From a beta proteobacterium AAP65 (lineage in GTDB: Bacteria > Pseudomonadota > Gammaproteobacteria > Burkholderiales > Burkholderiaceae_C), in assembly GCA_001295865.1 (NCBI GenBank), contig LJHW01000035.1:1-64000 (forward strand): DNA of 64,000 bases, read 5' to 3'. This document shows positions 19,111-28,334 of the stretch, one piece after another. A model generated the notes under the pieces. It was not told where the DNA came from, did not search any database, and worked only from the letters and a program-made list of their open reading frames with translations. A program made the translations under genes and the position numbers. Numbering within the stretch: the first letter of the stretch is position 1; each line of letters opens with the position of its first letter.

Positions 19111-19124
19111 TACACCGGCCGGCC

Positions 19125-19174
19125 CATCGGGCCCCGGCGGCACCGCGTTTCGGCGGTGCTGCCGGGGCCCGATG
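19125..19174. terminator. Long bidirectional hairpin between convergent genes
   Basis: Arms 19125-19146 and 19153-19174 are 22 bases each and pair with a single mismatch around the 6-base loop GTTTCG. The stem is almost all G and C. The element lies between the stop of the exported protein on the plus strand and the stop of the AhpD-like gene on the minus strand, so it can serve both. TCTTT follows on the plus side. Confidence 0.85.
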
Positions 19175-19178
19175 TCTT

Positions 19179-19541
19179 TCAGGCCGCCAGGGTTTGCCGG
19201 GCCTCGTCGAAGGCCTGCACGGCGCTGGCGGCGTACATCAGCGACGGCCCGCCGCCCATGTAAACGGCCACGCCCAGGGTTTCGTCCACCTCTTGCCGCG
19301 TGGCGCCCAGCTTGGCCAGCGCCTGCGTGTGGAAGCCGATGCAGGGGTCGCAGCGCACGGCCACGCTCAGCGCCAGCGCGATCAGCTCCTTGGTCTTCTT
19401 GTCGAGCGCACCGGTGGCCGTGGCGGCGCGGCCGAGGTCGGCAAAGGCCTTCATCACCTCGGGTGTGCTGCTGCGCAGGCTGGCGAGCTCGGTGGAAACG
19501 GCCTGGGTCAGGCTGCGGTAGTTGTCGTGGGCCAGGGGCAT
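19179..19541 (-). CDS. Carboxymuconolactone decarboxylase / AhpD-like protein (120 aa)
   Basis: The sequence has the AhpD-type core: a helical domain with KTKELIALALSVAVRCDPCIGFH and GATRQEVDETLGVAVYMGGGP. The CxxC plus downstream His (CDPCIGFH) is the redox-active arrangement of alkylhydroperoxidase-like members, so a peroxidase or thiol-disulfide role is more likely than lactone decarboxylation. Length is normal for a single-domain member. The substrate is not predictable. The DUF3149 gene lies upstream on the same strand with a 47-base gap, so they may be co-transcribed. Confidence 0.88.
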   Translation of the reverse strand: MPLAHDNYRSLTQAVSTELASLRSSTPEVMKAFADLGRAATATGALDKKTKELIALALSVAVRCDPCIGFHTQALAKLGATRQEVDETLGVAVYMGGGPSLMYAASAVQAFDEARQTLAA

Positions 19542-19588
19542 GGGTCGGTTTTGTGAGGGTGGTGGTCTGGAGGGCAGGGTTGCTTGTT

Positions 19589-19762
19589 TCAGCGCGGGCT
19601 GCGCGCTTCTGCCGCTGCGCGCGCAGCGGCGGCAGCCGTGTCTTCACGGATGTGCCGCTGGAAGTAGCGCAGGAAGAACACGCCCATGCCCAGCATGAAA
19701 GTGATGCCGGCGATGCTCATCAAGCCGACATCGGTGGTGAAGAGTTCCTGCAGCGTGCGCAT
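19589..19762 (-). CDS. DUF3149 small membrane protein (57 aa)
   Basis: The product starts MRTLQELFTTDVGLMSIAG and has one transmembrane helix (MSIAGITFMLGMGVFFLRYF), a basic stretch and an Ala/Arg-rich tail. The FxTDVGLMS motif followed by the helix is typical of DUF3149, a small inner-membrane family of unknown function. The start at 19762 is chosen over an upstream ATG because AAGGAG lies 8 bases before it. Confidence 0.85.
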   Translation of the reverse strand: MRTLQELFTTDVGLMSIAGITFMLGMGVFFLRYFQRHIREDTAAAAARAAAEARSPR

Positions 19763-19922
19763 GGTCGCGCTCCTTCTTGGCGTTGGTGAGGATGGTTTTT
19801 CATTGGGCGCCGCCTGGGGCGTGCTGGCCTTGAGGTGGGTCAAGGTGTGTGCGCCGGAGTACCGACGCGCCGGCCTGCGGCCGCCATGCTGGGCTCCGTC
19901 TTCCTGCAGGAGCTACATCGCC

Positions 19923-19964
19923 ATGACCCGTCCCAGCCCGCCGCGGCCGCGCAAACCGGCATGA
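19923..19964 (+). CDS. Possible 13-residue leader peptide coupled to the next gene
   Basis: AGGAG at 19908-19912 precedes ATG 19923, which opens a short frame MTRPSPPRPRKPA that ends in TGA at 19962-19964. That stop overlaps the ATG of the following gene (ATGA at 19961-19964). The downstream gene has no Shine-Dalgarno sequence of its own, so translational coupling through this leader is plausible. The run of Pro codons could slow ribosomes and respond to EF-P. It could also be chance. Confidence 0.35.
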   Translation: MTRPSPPRPRKPA

Positions 19965-20365
19965 GCCTCTTTGCGGTGGACACCGACACGCTGCCGACCT
20001 CCTTCGGCGTCTTCCGGCCCGTGGGCCATGTGATGGTGGGCCTGCCGACGCAGGCGCAGACCGACACGCTGGCCTCGGCCCTGCAAGGCGCGGGCTGGGC
20101 CAGCAGCGCGGTGCAGCAGTTCACCCCGCGTGAAAGCGTGGCCGACATGGAGGTCCTGGTCGAGCAGGCCGGCCCCATGGCCGGCTTCGGCTACGAAATC
20201 ACACTGCTGCGCCGCTACCTGGCGCTGGCGCGCGAGGGCCACCGCTGGCTGCTGGTGAAGGTGAGTGGCACCGAGCAGGCCGCGCAGGCCGCCGAACTGG
20301 CTCGCGAACGCGGCGCTACGCTCGCCGTGCACTACCGGCTGCTGACCGAAGAAGAGCTGATCTGA
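19961..20365 (+). CDS. Conserved hypothetical protein (134 aa)
   Basis: The protein starts MSLFAVDTDTLPTSFGVF and contains GHVMVGLPTQAQTD and a C-terminal alternation of helix and strand (GHRWLLVKVSG then ARERGATLAVHYRLLTEEELI). This looks like a small alpha/beta domain of the kind that handles general stress or cell-surface interaction in Burkholderiales, but I cannot name a family. It has no signal peptide or membrane helix. The ATG overlaps the stop of a possible leader peptide, and GC-rich palindromic repeats follow its stop codon. Confidence 0.6.
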   Translation: MSLFAVDTDTLPTSFGVFRPVGHVMVGLPTQAQTDTLASALQGAGWASSAVQQFTPRESVADMEVLVEQAGPMAGFGYEITLLRRYLALAREGHRWLLVKVSGTEQAAQAAELARERGATLAVHYRLLTEEELI

Positions 20366-20366
20366 C

Positions 20367-20439
20367 GGCGGCTCCGCCGCCGCGGCTTCAGATGTGAAGG
20401 CGGCTCCGCCGCGGTTTCAGGTGCGGAGGCGGCTCCGCC
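20367..20439. repeat. Three copies of the palindrome GGCGGCTCCGCC
   Basis: The 12-base palindrome occurs at 20367-20378, 20399-20410 and 20428-20439, spaced 32 and 29 bases apart with related spacer sequence (CTTCAGATG and TTTCAGGTG). It fills the gap between two convergent genes, where it may act as a terminator in both directions. Similar short palindromic elements are often dispersed in GC-rich genomes. Confidence 0.75.
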
Positions 20440-20442
20440 ACC

Positions 20443-21402
20443 TCAGGCGCGCGGCTTGCGCGCTTTCTTCGAGGCCGCCTCGCGCGCGGCCTTCTTCGCG
20501 CTGCGCAAGGCCTCGCGTTCGGCGGTGGCGGCCAGCCACACCACCTGGTCTGCCGGCGTTTCCAGCGTCACGCGGCCGATGGCGGCCGAGCGGAAATCGT
20601 TGAGCACGGCCTCGGCGGCCTTGTGCACGTGCGGCACGCCACCCGGCCCCATGTAGCCTCGGTGGCGGGCGATGCGCTCTAGCACGGCGTCCGAGGGCCG
20701 CGCCGCCAGCTCGGCCACGGCCTCGGGCGTGGTGGCGAGCTTGTAGCGCGCAGCCAGCGCCGCCGCGTAGCCGGCCTGCAGGCGTTCGATCAGGCCCAGC
20801 GCCACTTCTTCTTCGTCATAGGCGTTGCGGCCCACCGCGCCGCTGGCGGCCAGCAGGATGCCGTGCTCGGGCACGGTGATGCGCGGCCACAGCAGGCCGG
20901 GCGTGTCGTACAGCGTCACGTCGCTGGCCAGCGCGATGGCCTGCTCGGTTTTCGTGATGCCGGCTTCGTCACCGGTTTTCGTGGCCTTGCGCTTGGCCAG
21001 GGTGTTGATCAGCGTGCTCTTGCCCACATTGGGCACACCGCAGATCAGCACGCGCAGCGGCTTGACCATGCCACCGCGCAGCGGCGCCAGCGCACGGCAG
21101 GCCTGCACCAGGCGCGCCGCGGGCGCGGCTTCGCTGGCGTCCAGGCCGTAGGCGTGGGTGTCGGGCAGCGCGTTGTAGTGCGCGAGCCAGGCCTCGGTGC
21201 GCGCGGGGTCGGCCAGGTCTTGTTTGTTGAGGATCTTCAGTGCGGGCTTGCCGGCTGTCAGCTCGGCCAGCAGCGGGTTCAAGCTGGCGGCGGGCAGGCG
21301 CGCGTCGAGCAGCTCGATGACGACGTCGATGCCGGCCTTGAAGCGCTCCACCATCGCCTTGCGCGTGGCGTGCATGTGGCCGGGGAACCATTGGATGGCC
21401 AT
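20443..21402 (-). CDS. rbgA: Ribosome biogenesis GTPase YlqF/RbgA (319 aa)
   Basis: The order of GTPase motifs is circularly permuted, as in RbgA: NKQD (G4) at residues 59-62, GVPNVGKST (G1) at 122-130, a GIT switch near 148 and DTPG (G3) at 166-169. The N terminus MAIQWFPGHMHATRKAM is diagnostic of the family. RbgA acts in late maturation of the 50S ribosomal subunit. The C terminus ends in a Lys/Arg/Ala-rich tail suited to RNA binding. A 48-residue upstream extension is possible but lacks family similarity, so ATG 21402 is used. Confidence 0.93.
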   Translation of the reverse strand: MAIQWFPGHMHATRKAMVERFKAGIDVVIELLDARLPAASLNPLLAELTAGKPALKILNKQDLADPARTEAWLAHYNALPDTHAYGLDASEAAPAARLVQACRALAPLRGGMVKPLRVLICGVPNVGKSTLINTLAKRKATKTGDEAGITKTEQAIALASDVTLYDTPGLLWPRITVPEHGILLAASGAVGRNAYDEEEVALGLIERLQAGYAAALAARYKLATTPEAVAELAARPSDAVLERIARHRGYMGPGGVPHVHKAAEAVLNDFRSAAIGRVTLETPADQVVWLAATAEREALRSAKKAAREAASKKARKPRA

Positions 21403-21503
21403 GTCAGGGCGCGCAGCCAGCAGGCGGGGGCAGGGGAGAGAACATCGGCCGATGCTACCCAGGTCGGCCGCGGGGCCGGCCGGGCATGCCTTAGGCTCAA
21501 GGC

Positions 21504-22292
21504 ATGCGCTTGCCCCTGCCCCTGGTTCTTGTTCTGACTGCATGGCCTGCCAGCTGGCGGCGTTTCTGCCTCGCTGCCACGCTGTTGCTGGCGTTGCCGC
21601 TGCAGGCGCAGACGCTGAACGTCGGTGTCGACACCAGCCTCGCCGCCGCTATCGCAACCGCCGCACCGGCCTTCGCGGCCACGCGTCCCGGCGTGCAGCT
21701 GGTGCTGAAGACCGCGCCCGCCGCGGCGTTGCTGAACGAGTTGGCGCGCGGCGCACCGCTGGATGTGCTGGTGGGCATCGAACGCGAAACCGCAGCGCTG
21801 GGTGAACAGCGCCGGCTGCTGCGCCCCGAGGCCCGGGCCGCTTTCGCCAGCAACCGCCTCGTGCTGGTGGTGCCGGCCAACGCGGCCACGGTGCAGCGCC
21901 TGGCCGATCTGGCCAAGCCCGAAGTGCAGCGGGTGGCCCTGGGCCGCAGCAGCAGCCTGCCGCTGGGTCGCCATGGCCGCGAAGCGCTGAACGCGCAGCG
22001 CCTGTGGCCCAGCGTGCAGCGAAAGGTGGTGCTGGCCGACGACAGCACGGCGCTGCTGGCGCTGGTGAAAGACGGCGCTGCCGATGCCGCACTCGTCTAC
22101 GAAACCGACGCCCTGGCCGCCGGCGCCGCGCTGCGCGTGGTGCAGGTGCTGCCCACGCCCGAGCCGCTGCGCCACGGCGTGCATGTCAGCACCGCCAGCC
22201 GGCAGGCCGAGCTGGCATCGGCCTTCGCGGCCTGGCTGCGCAGCGACGCGGCGCGCGCGCTGCTGCAGGCGCGCGGTTTCGGCCCGCCCTGA
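21504..22292 (+). CDS. modA: ModA-like periplasmic molybdate-binding protein (262 aa)
   Basis: A signal peptide (RRFCLAATLLLALPLQAQ) is followed by LNVGVDTSLAAAIATAAPAFA, the start of a periplasmic binding fold. ModA-type landmarks include GAPLDVLVGIE, FASNRLVLVVPA and GAADAALVYETDAL. The family captures molybdate or tungstate for an ABC importer. No ModB or ModC gene is nearby, so this copy is an orphan or serves transport genes elsewhere. Divergent from rbgA with a 100-base gap. The metal specificity is not certain from sequence. Confidence 0.82.
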   Translation: MRLPLPLVLVLTAWPASWRRFCLAATLLLALPLQAQTLNVGVDTSLAAAIATAAPAFAATRPGVQLVLKTAPAAALLNELARGAPLDVLVGIERETAALGEQRRLLRPEARAAFASNRLVLVVPANAATVQRLADLAKPEVQRVALGRSSSLPLGRHGREALNAQRLWPSVQRKVVLADDSTALLALVKDGAADAALVYETDALAAGAALRVVQVLPTPEPLRHGVHVSTASRQAELASAFAAWLRSDAARALLQARGFGPP

Positions 22293-22407
22293 GCGCGCCA
22301 GCAGCCACCCACCACCCCCGACCCAGGGTGCACCCGCAGCGGCACGCGGGGGGCTTGTGCGCACAATGCGCCGCTTCACCGCCCATCGCCCCATCGGGGC
22401 CCACCGC

Positions 22408-24567
<2,160 letters not shown>

Positions 24568-24580
24568 GCGCACGACCCGC

Positions 24581-24796
24581 ATGAACGACGCCGTCGACAA
24601 CCGCCTTACCGAGCTGGAGATCAAGGCCAGCTACAGCGAAGACCTGCTCGACCGCCTGAACGAGGTGGTGGTGCGCCAGCAGGCGCAGATCGACGCGCTG
24701 CAGCGCGCCTTGTTCGAGCTGCGTGCGCAGGCGCTGGCCACGCCGGAGCAGCCGGGCTCGGGCAGCTTGCGCGACGAGTTGCCGCCGCACTACTGA
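24581..24796 (+). CDS. slyX: SlyX family protein (71 aa)
   Basis: The protein begins with RLTELEIKASYSEDLLDRLN and VVVRQQAQIDALQRAL, a two-heptad coiled coil typical of SlyX, and ends in LRDELPPHY. The PPHY end is characteristic of the family. The function of SlyX is still unclear. It lies 13 bases after a prolyl oligopeptidase gene and is followed by a strong terminator. Confidence 0.9.
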   Translation: MNDAVDNRLTELEIKASYSEDLLDRLNEVVVRQQAQIDALQRALFELRAQALATPEQPGSGSLRDELPPHY

Positions 24797-24800
24797 AAAC

Positions 24801-24837
24801 AAAACGGCCCCGGGGCAGCGCGCCCCGGGGCCGTTTT
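24801..24837. terminator. Bidirectional rho-independent terminator
   Basis: Arms 24801-24816 and 24822-24837 pair perfectly over 16 bases around the loop AGCGC. The arms begin with AAAA and end with TTTT, and a further T follows, so the element works in both directions. It lies between convergent slyX and the minus-strand S9 peptidase. Confidence 0.93.
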
Positions 24838-24852
24838 TGCGGCGAGGCAGGC

Positions 24853-26889
24853 TTACTTTGCCGCCATCGCTTCTTTCAGCCCGGCCGCGAACTCCGCGCC
24901 GTGGCGCACCTGCGCGGTGCTGGGCTTGAGCGTGTTGCCGATGGCTTCGGCACGGCCGCCCAGACATTGCGCGAGGAAGTTCTCCGTCACCGCGTTGAAG
25001 GCGATGTTGTTGACCGGGCGCGCGAAGCCGTGGCCTTCGTCGGGGAAGACGATGTAGGTCACGGGGATCTTGCGCGCCTTCATCGCGTCGACGATCTGGT
25101 CGCTTTCGGCCACGTTCACACGCGGGTCGTTGGCGCCCTGGCCGATGAGCAGCGGCCGCTCGATGTTGGCCGCGAAGTTCAGCGGCGAACGTTCCTTCAG
25201 CAGCGCCTGGCCTTCGGGCGTGCCCGGGTCGCCCATGCGGCGGTAGAGCTGCTTCTTGAAGGCTTCCCAATACGGCGGGATGGTGCCCAGCAGCGTGAAC
25301 AGGTTGCTCGGGCCGACGATGTCCACCCCGCAGGCGAACTCCTTGGGCGTGAAGGCCAGGCCGGCCAGCGTGGCGTAACCGCCGTAGCTGCCGCCCATGA
25401 TGGCGACCTTGTCCTTCTGCGCCACGCCGCGCTGCACGGCCCACTGCACGGCGTCGAGCAGGTCGTCGTGCATCTTGCGGCCCCATTGCAGGTCGCCGGC
25501 GTTGACGAAGCTCTTGCCGAAGCCGGTGCTGCCGCGGAAGTTCACGCTCAGCACCGCGTAGCCGCGGTTGGCCAGCCACTGGTGGTAGCCGTTGTAGCCG
25601 TAGTCGTCACGCGCCCAGGGGCCGCCGTGCACCAGCAGCACCATGGGCACGGGCTGGCGCGGCTTGCCTTGCGCATCGGGCTGGGCCTGCGCCGGCACGG
25701 TGAGGTAGCTCACCAAGGTGAGGCCATCACGCGACTTGATCTCGTGCGCCTGCATCGGCACCAGCGGTGCGCCCACCAGCTCGGGGCGGCTCACGTAAAG
25801 CGGGTTCAGCTGGCGCGCCTTGCGGTCGTACACGTGCACGGCCGCGGGAGCGGTGACGGTGTCCACCGCCACCAGCCACTTGTCGTCGGCCTCGGTGCGC
25901 GAGGTGATGGCGAACTGGCCTTTGGCTTCGCGCGTCAGGAACTCCAGGTCGGCCTTCAGCGCCGGGTCCAGCGCCACGGGTTCGCTCTTCAGGTAGTTCA
26001 CCGCGTAGCCCTGCACGCGGCCGGTCTGCGGGTCGAAGAGGCCGTCGGTGATGTCGGCGCGGCGGTCTTGCGCCACCACCGTCATCTGGCCCGTGGCCAC
26101 GTCTTGCGCCATCAGCGCGGCGGTGTCGCGGCCGCGCGCGTCCACCCAGTACAGCGTCTTGCCATCGGCGGTGTAGCCCATGGGCGCGGTGGTCTGGCTG
26201 TCTTCCAGGCCCACGCTGATCATGGGCGTGGCCTCGACCTTGTTGTCGCTGATGCGGAAGTAGTCGCTGCCACCGGCGGCATTCGGGCGGCTGGCCAGGC
26301 GCAGGTTCAGGTCGCGGTCGGCGCGGAAGTCGCCGTAGCCCTCGTTTTTCAGCACCAGCGTCAGCTCGCCAGTGGCCAGGTTCAGGCTGTGCACGTCGTG
26401 GAAACGCGGGTCGCGGTTGTTCAGGCCCACGAGGATGCGGTCGCGCACCTTGGGGCTGATGCCGATGACGCGCACCACGGTCTTGTCGAAGGGCGTGTAG
26501 CTCTTCAGCGCGCCCGTGGCCACGTCCACGCCGTAGAGGCGGAAGTTCTCGTCTCCGCCCTGGTCGTTGACGTAGAGCAGGGTCTTGGAATCGGGGGACC
26601 AGAAGCTGTTGCGGATGGGGCGCTTGCGTTCATCGGTGAGCGCGCGCGCCTGCTCGGGCTTGTCCAGCGGTGCCACCCAGAGGTTGAGCACGCCGTCGCG
26701 CGGGGCCACCCAGCTGAGCCAGCGGCCGTCGGGGCTGATGCGCCCGCCGGCCTTGGTGGGGTTGCCGAAGAACTTGGCGCGCTCGATCAGCGGCACGTTG
26801 GGGCCGCTGGAGGCTTGCGCAAACGCGCCTTGCATGTGCAGGGGCAGAGCGGCGGCGATCAGCAGCGCGGGCAGGTAACGTGGGTTCAT
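24853..26889 (-). CDS. S9 family peptidase, acylaminoacyl-peptidase type, exported (678 aa)
   Basis: A signal peptide (LPALLIAAALPLHMQGAFAQ) is followed by a WD-like propeller with GGRISPDGRWLSWV and DSKTLLYV. The C-terminal hydrolase domain has the nucleophile motif GGSYGGYA, the Asp region GQGANDPRVN and the His motif DEGHGF, forming a full Ser-Asp-His triad. This arrangement matches the S9C group of dipeptidyl or acylaminoacyl peptidases. It likely degrades peptides in the periplasm. It converges with a second, unrelated S9 enzyme across slyX and the terminator. Confidence 0.92.
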   Translation of the reverse strand: MNPRYLPALLIAAALPLHMQGAFAQASSGPNVPLIERAKFFGNPTKAGGRISPDGRWLSWVAPRDGVLNLWVAPLDKPEQARALTDERKRPIRNSFWSPDSKTLLYVNDQGGDENFRLYGVDVATGALKSYTPFDKTVVRVIGISPKVRDRILVGLNNRDPRFHDVHSLNLATGELTLVLKNEGYGDFRADRDLNLRLASRPNAAGGSDYFRISDNKVEATPMISVGLEDSQTTAPMGYTADGKTLYWVDARGRDTAALMAQDVATGQMTVVAQDRRADITDGLFDPQTGRVQGYAVNYLKSEPVALDPALKADLEFLTREAKGQFAITSRTEADDKWLVAVDTVTAPAAVHVYDRKARQLNPLYVSRPELVGAPLVPMQAHEIKSRDGLTLVSYLTVPAQAQPDAQGKPRQPVPMVLLVHGGPWARDDYGYNGYHQWLANRGYAVLSVNFRGSTGFGKSFVNAGDLQWGRKMHDDLLDAVQWAVQRGVAQKDKVAIMGGSYGGYATLAGLAFTPKEFACGVDIVGPSNLFTLLGTIPPYWEAFKKQLYRRMGDPGTPEGQALLKERSPLNFAANIERPLLIGQGANDPRVNVAESDQIVDAMKARKIPVTYIVFPDEGHGFARPVNNIAFNAVTENFLAQCLGGRAEAIGNTLKPSTAQVRHGAEFAAGLKEAMAAK

Positions 26890-26944
26890 GCGGTCTCCGT
26901 GGGCGCAGGGCTGCGCCGGGTGGTCGGGAAGGCCGCGATTCTGC

Positions 26945-26977
26945 GTCGCGCGGCGGGCGGGGTGCAGCCCGCGCGAC
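26945..26977. terminator. GC hairpin downstream of the minus-strand gene at 27018
   Basis: GTCGCGCGG at 26945-26953 and CCGCGCGAC at 26969-26977 form a perfect 9-base stem with a 15-base loop. It lies in the 128-base gap after the stop of the upstream minus-strand gene. No T run follows, so termination is only possible. It could instead be part of the regulatory region of the S9 peptidase. Confidence 0.35.
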
Positions 26978-27017
26978 AGGCCGTCGTCCTGGCCGGATGG
27001 ACGGCCTGAACGGCGGC

Positions 27018-27509
27018 TCAGTGGAACTTGCCGCCCTTGCCCGCGGTTTTGCCAGCCGGTTTGCCGCCGGCTTTGCCCGCGGGCTTGCCGGTGAAGCGTT
27101 TGGGCGGCGTGGGCTCGGGTTCAGGCGCCGGGGCTGCGCCGCGTGCGCTGGCCTGCGCGGCCAGGGCCGCGCCGCTGACACCGGCGAAGAGCGCGGCGGC
27201 ACGCACCTTGATCTCCAGCAGCTCGCTGGCGCTCACCGAGTACTGGCCGGTGACGGTGTTGACCTCGATGCGGAACTCCACATCCTTGCCGTTGTTCGAC
27301 AGCGTGCCGCAGGTGAACTCGTAGTCCTCGCTCTCGAAGGGCAGGCCCTGGGTGTCGATGTCGTAATCCTCGTACTCGATGCGGCCGATCTCGCCACTGG
27401 CGAGGTTCAGCAGGCCGGTGGAGGTGATGACCTCGTCGGTCAGTTCATCGGCGATCGAGATCGGCACTTTCAAATCCACGGGCAATCCTTGCAATTTCAG
27501 AGTGCGCAT
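27018..27509 (-). CDS. Conserved hypothetical protein with Lys/Gly/Pro-rich tail (163 aa)
   Basis: The start MRTLKLQGLPVDLKVPISIADE leads into a soluble domain with GRIEYEDYDIDTQGLPFESEDYEF and VEFRIEVNTVTGQYSVSASELLEIK. The last 40 residues are low complexity: PEPEPTPPKRFTGKPAG followed by repeated KAGGKPAGK units. Such basic tails usually bind nucleic acid or acidic polymers, but this is inference. The family is not known to me. It is divergent from the DUF1275 gene with an 87-base gap. Confidence 0.7.
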   Translation of the reverse strand: MRTLKLQGLPVDLKVPISIADELTDEVITSTGLLNLASGEIGRIEYEDYDIDTQGLPFESEDYEFTCGTLSNNGKDVEFRIEVNTVTGQYSVSASELLEIKVRAAALFAGVSGAALAAQASARGAAPAPEPEPTPPKRFTGKPAGKAGGKPAGKTAGKGGKFH

Positions 27510-27596
27510 TCTGAGGCCTGGGGCCTGGGCGGCCCGTGGGCCGGTCTTCGGGCGAGGCCGCGGCCGGGCCGCCGGCGATGCGCTTACAGTGCCCCG

Positions 27597-28334
27597 ATGC
27601 CCTTGGACTACGCACGTTTCCTGGTCGGCCGCCAGCGCACCGTGGCGGCCAACCGGCAGCTCGGCTGGGTGCTGGCCTTCACGGCCGGGGCCATCAACGC
27701 CGGTGGTTTTTTGGCCGTGCAGCAGTACACCTCGCACGTCACCGGCATGGTCTCGGCGCTGGCCGACAACCTGGTGCTGGGCCAGGGTGCGCTGGTGGTG
27801 GATGCCTTGGTGGCGGTGCTGGCCTTCCTGCTCGGCGCCATGGTGTGCGCGCAGCTGGTGAACCACGCGCGGCGGCGTGCCATGGCCAGCGAGTACGCGC
27901 TCCCGCTGCTGCTGGAGGCCGGGCTCATCCTCGTGTTCGGGCTGCTGGGGCCCTGGCTGGCGCATTACGAAGGCCTGCTGCTGCCTTTCACCGTGCTGCT
28001 GCTGTGTTTCATCATGGGCTTGCAGAACGCGGTGGTCACCAAGCTCAGCCACGCCGTCATCCGCACCACGCACATGACGGGCATCGTCACCGACCTGGGC
28101 ATCGAGCTCGGCAAGCTCGTCTACTGGAACCGCGACCGCACCCAGCCCCCCGTGCGCGCCGACCGTGAACGCCTGGGGGTGCTGGGCGGGCTGCTGGGGT
28201 GTTTTCTGGCCGGTGGCATCTCCGGTGCTTACGGCTTCAAGGCGGTGGGCTACGGTTTCACCGTGCCGCTGGCGGTGCTGCTGACGGTGCTGGCCCTGGT
28301 GCCCGCCTGGGACGACCTGCGCCGCGCCCGATGA
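27597..28334 (+). CDS. DUF1275 (YoaK-type) integral membrane protein (245 aa)
   Basis: The protein has about six hydrophobic segments and the DUF1275 hallmarks AFTAGAINAGGFLAV, TSHVTGMVSAL and GLQNAVVTKLSHAVIRTTHMTG. The HxTG motifs recur in both halves. The family is found in the inner membrane and its function is unknown, though transport has been suggested. Its TGA stop overlaps the ATG of the following helicase gene (ATGA), so the two are translationally coupled. Confidence 0.9.
   Translation: MPLDYARFLVGRQRTVAANRQLGWVLAFTAGAINAGGFLAVQQYTSHVTGMVSALADNLVLGQGALVVDALVAVLAFLLGAMVCAQLVNHARRRAMASEYALPLLLEAGLILVFGLLGPWLAHYEGLLLPFTVLLLCFIMGLQNAVVTKLSHAVIRTTHMTGIVTDLGIELGKLVYWNRDRTQPPVRADRERLGVLGGLLGCFLAGGISGAYGFKAVGYGFTVPLAVLLTVLALVPAWDDLRRAR

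Noticed and set aside
17089-19647. Minus-strand open frame of 852 codons
   Set aside because: It is antisense to the signal-peptide-bearing exported protein and runs through the AhpD-like gene in another frame. It has no ribosome site or domain.
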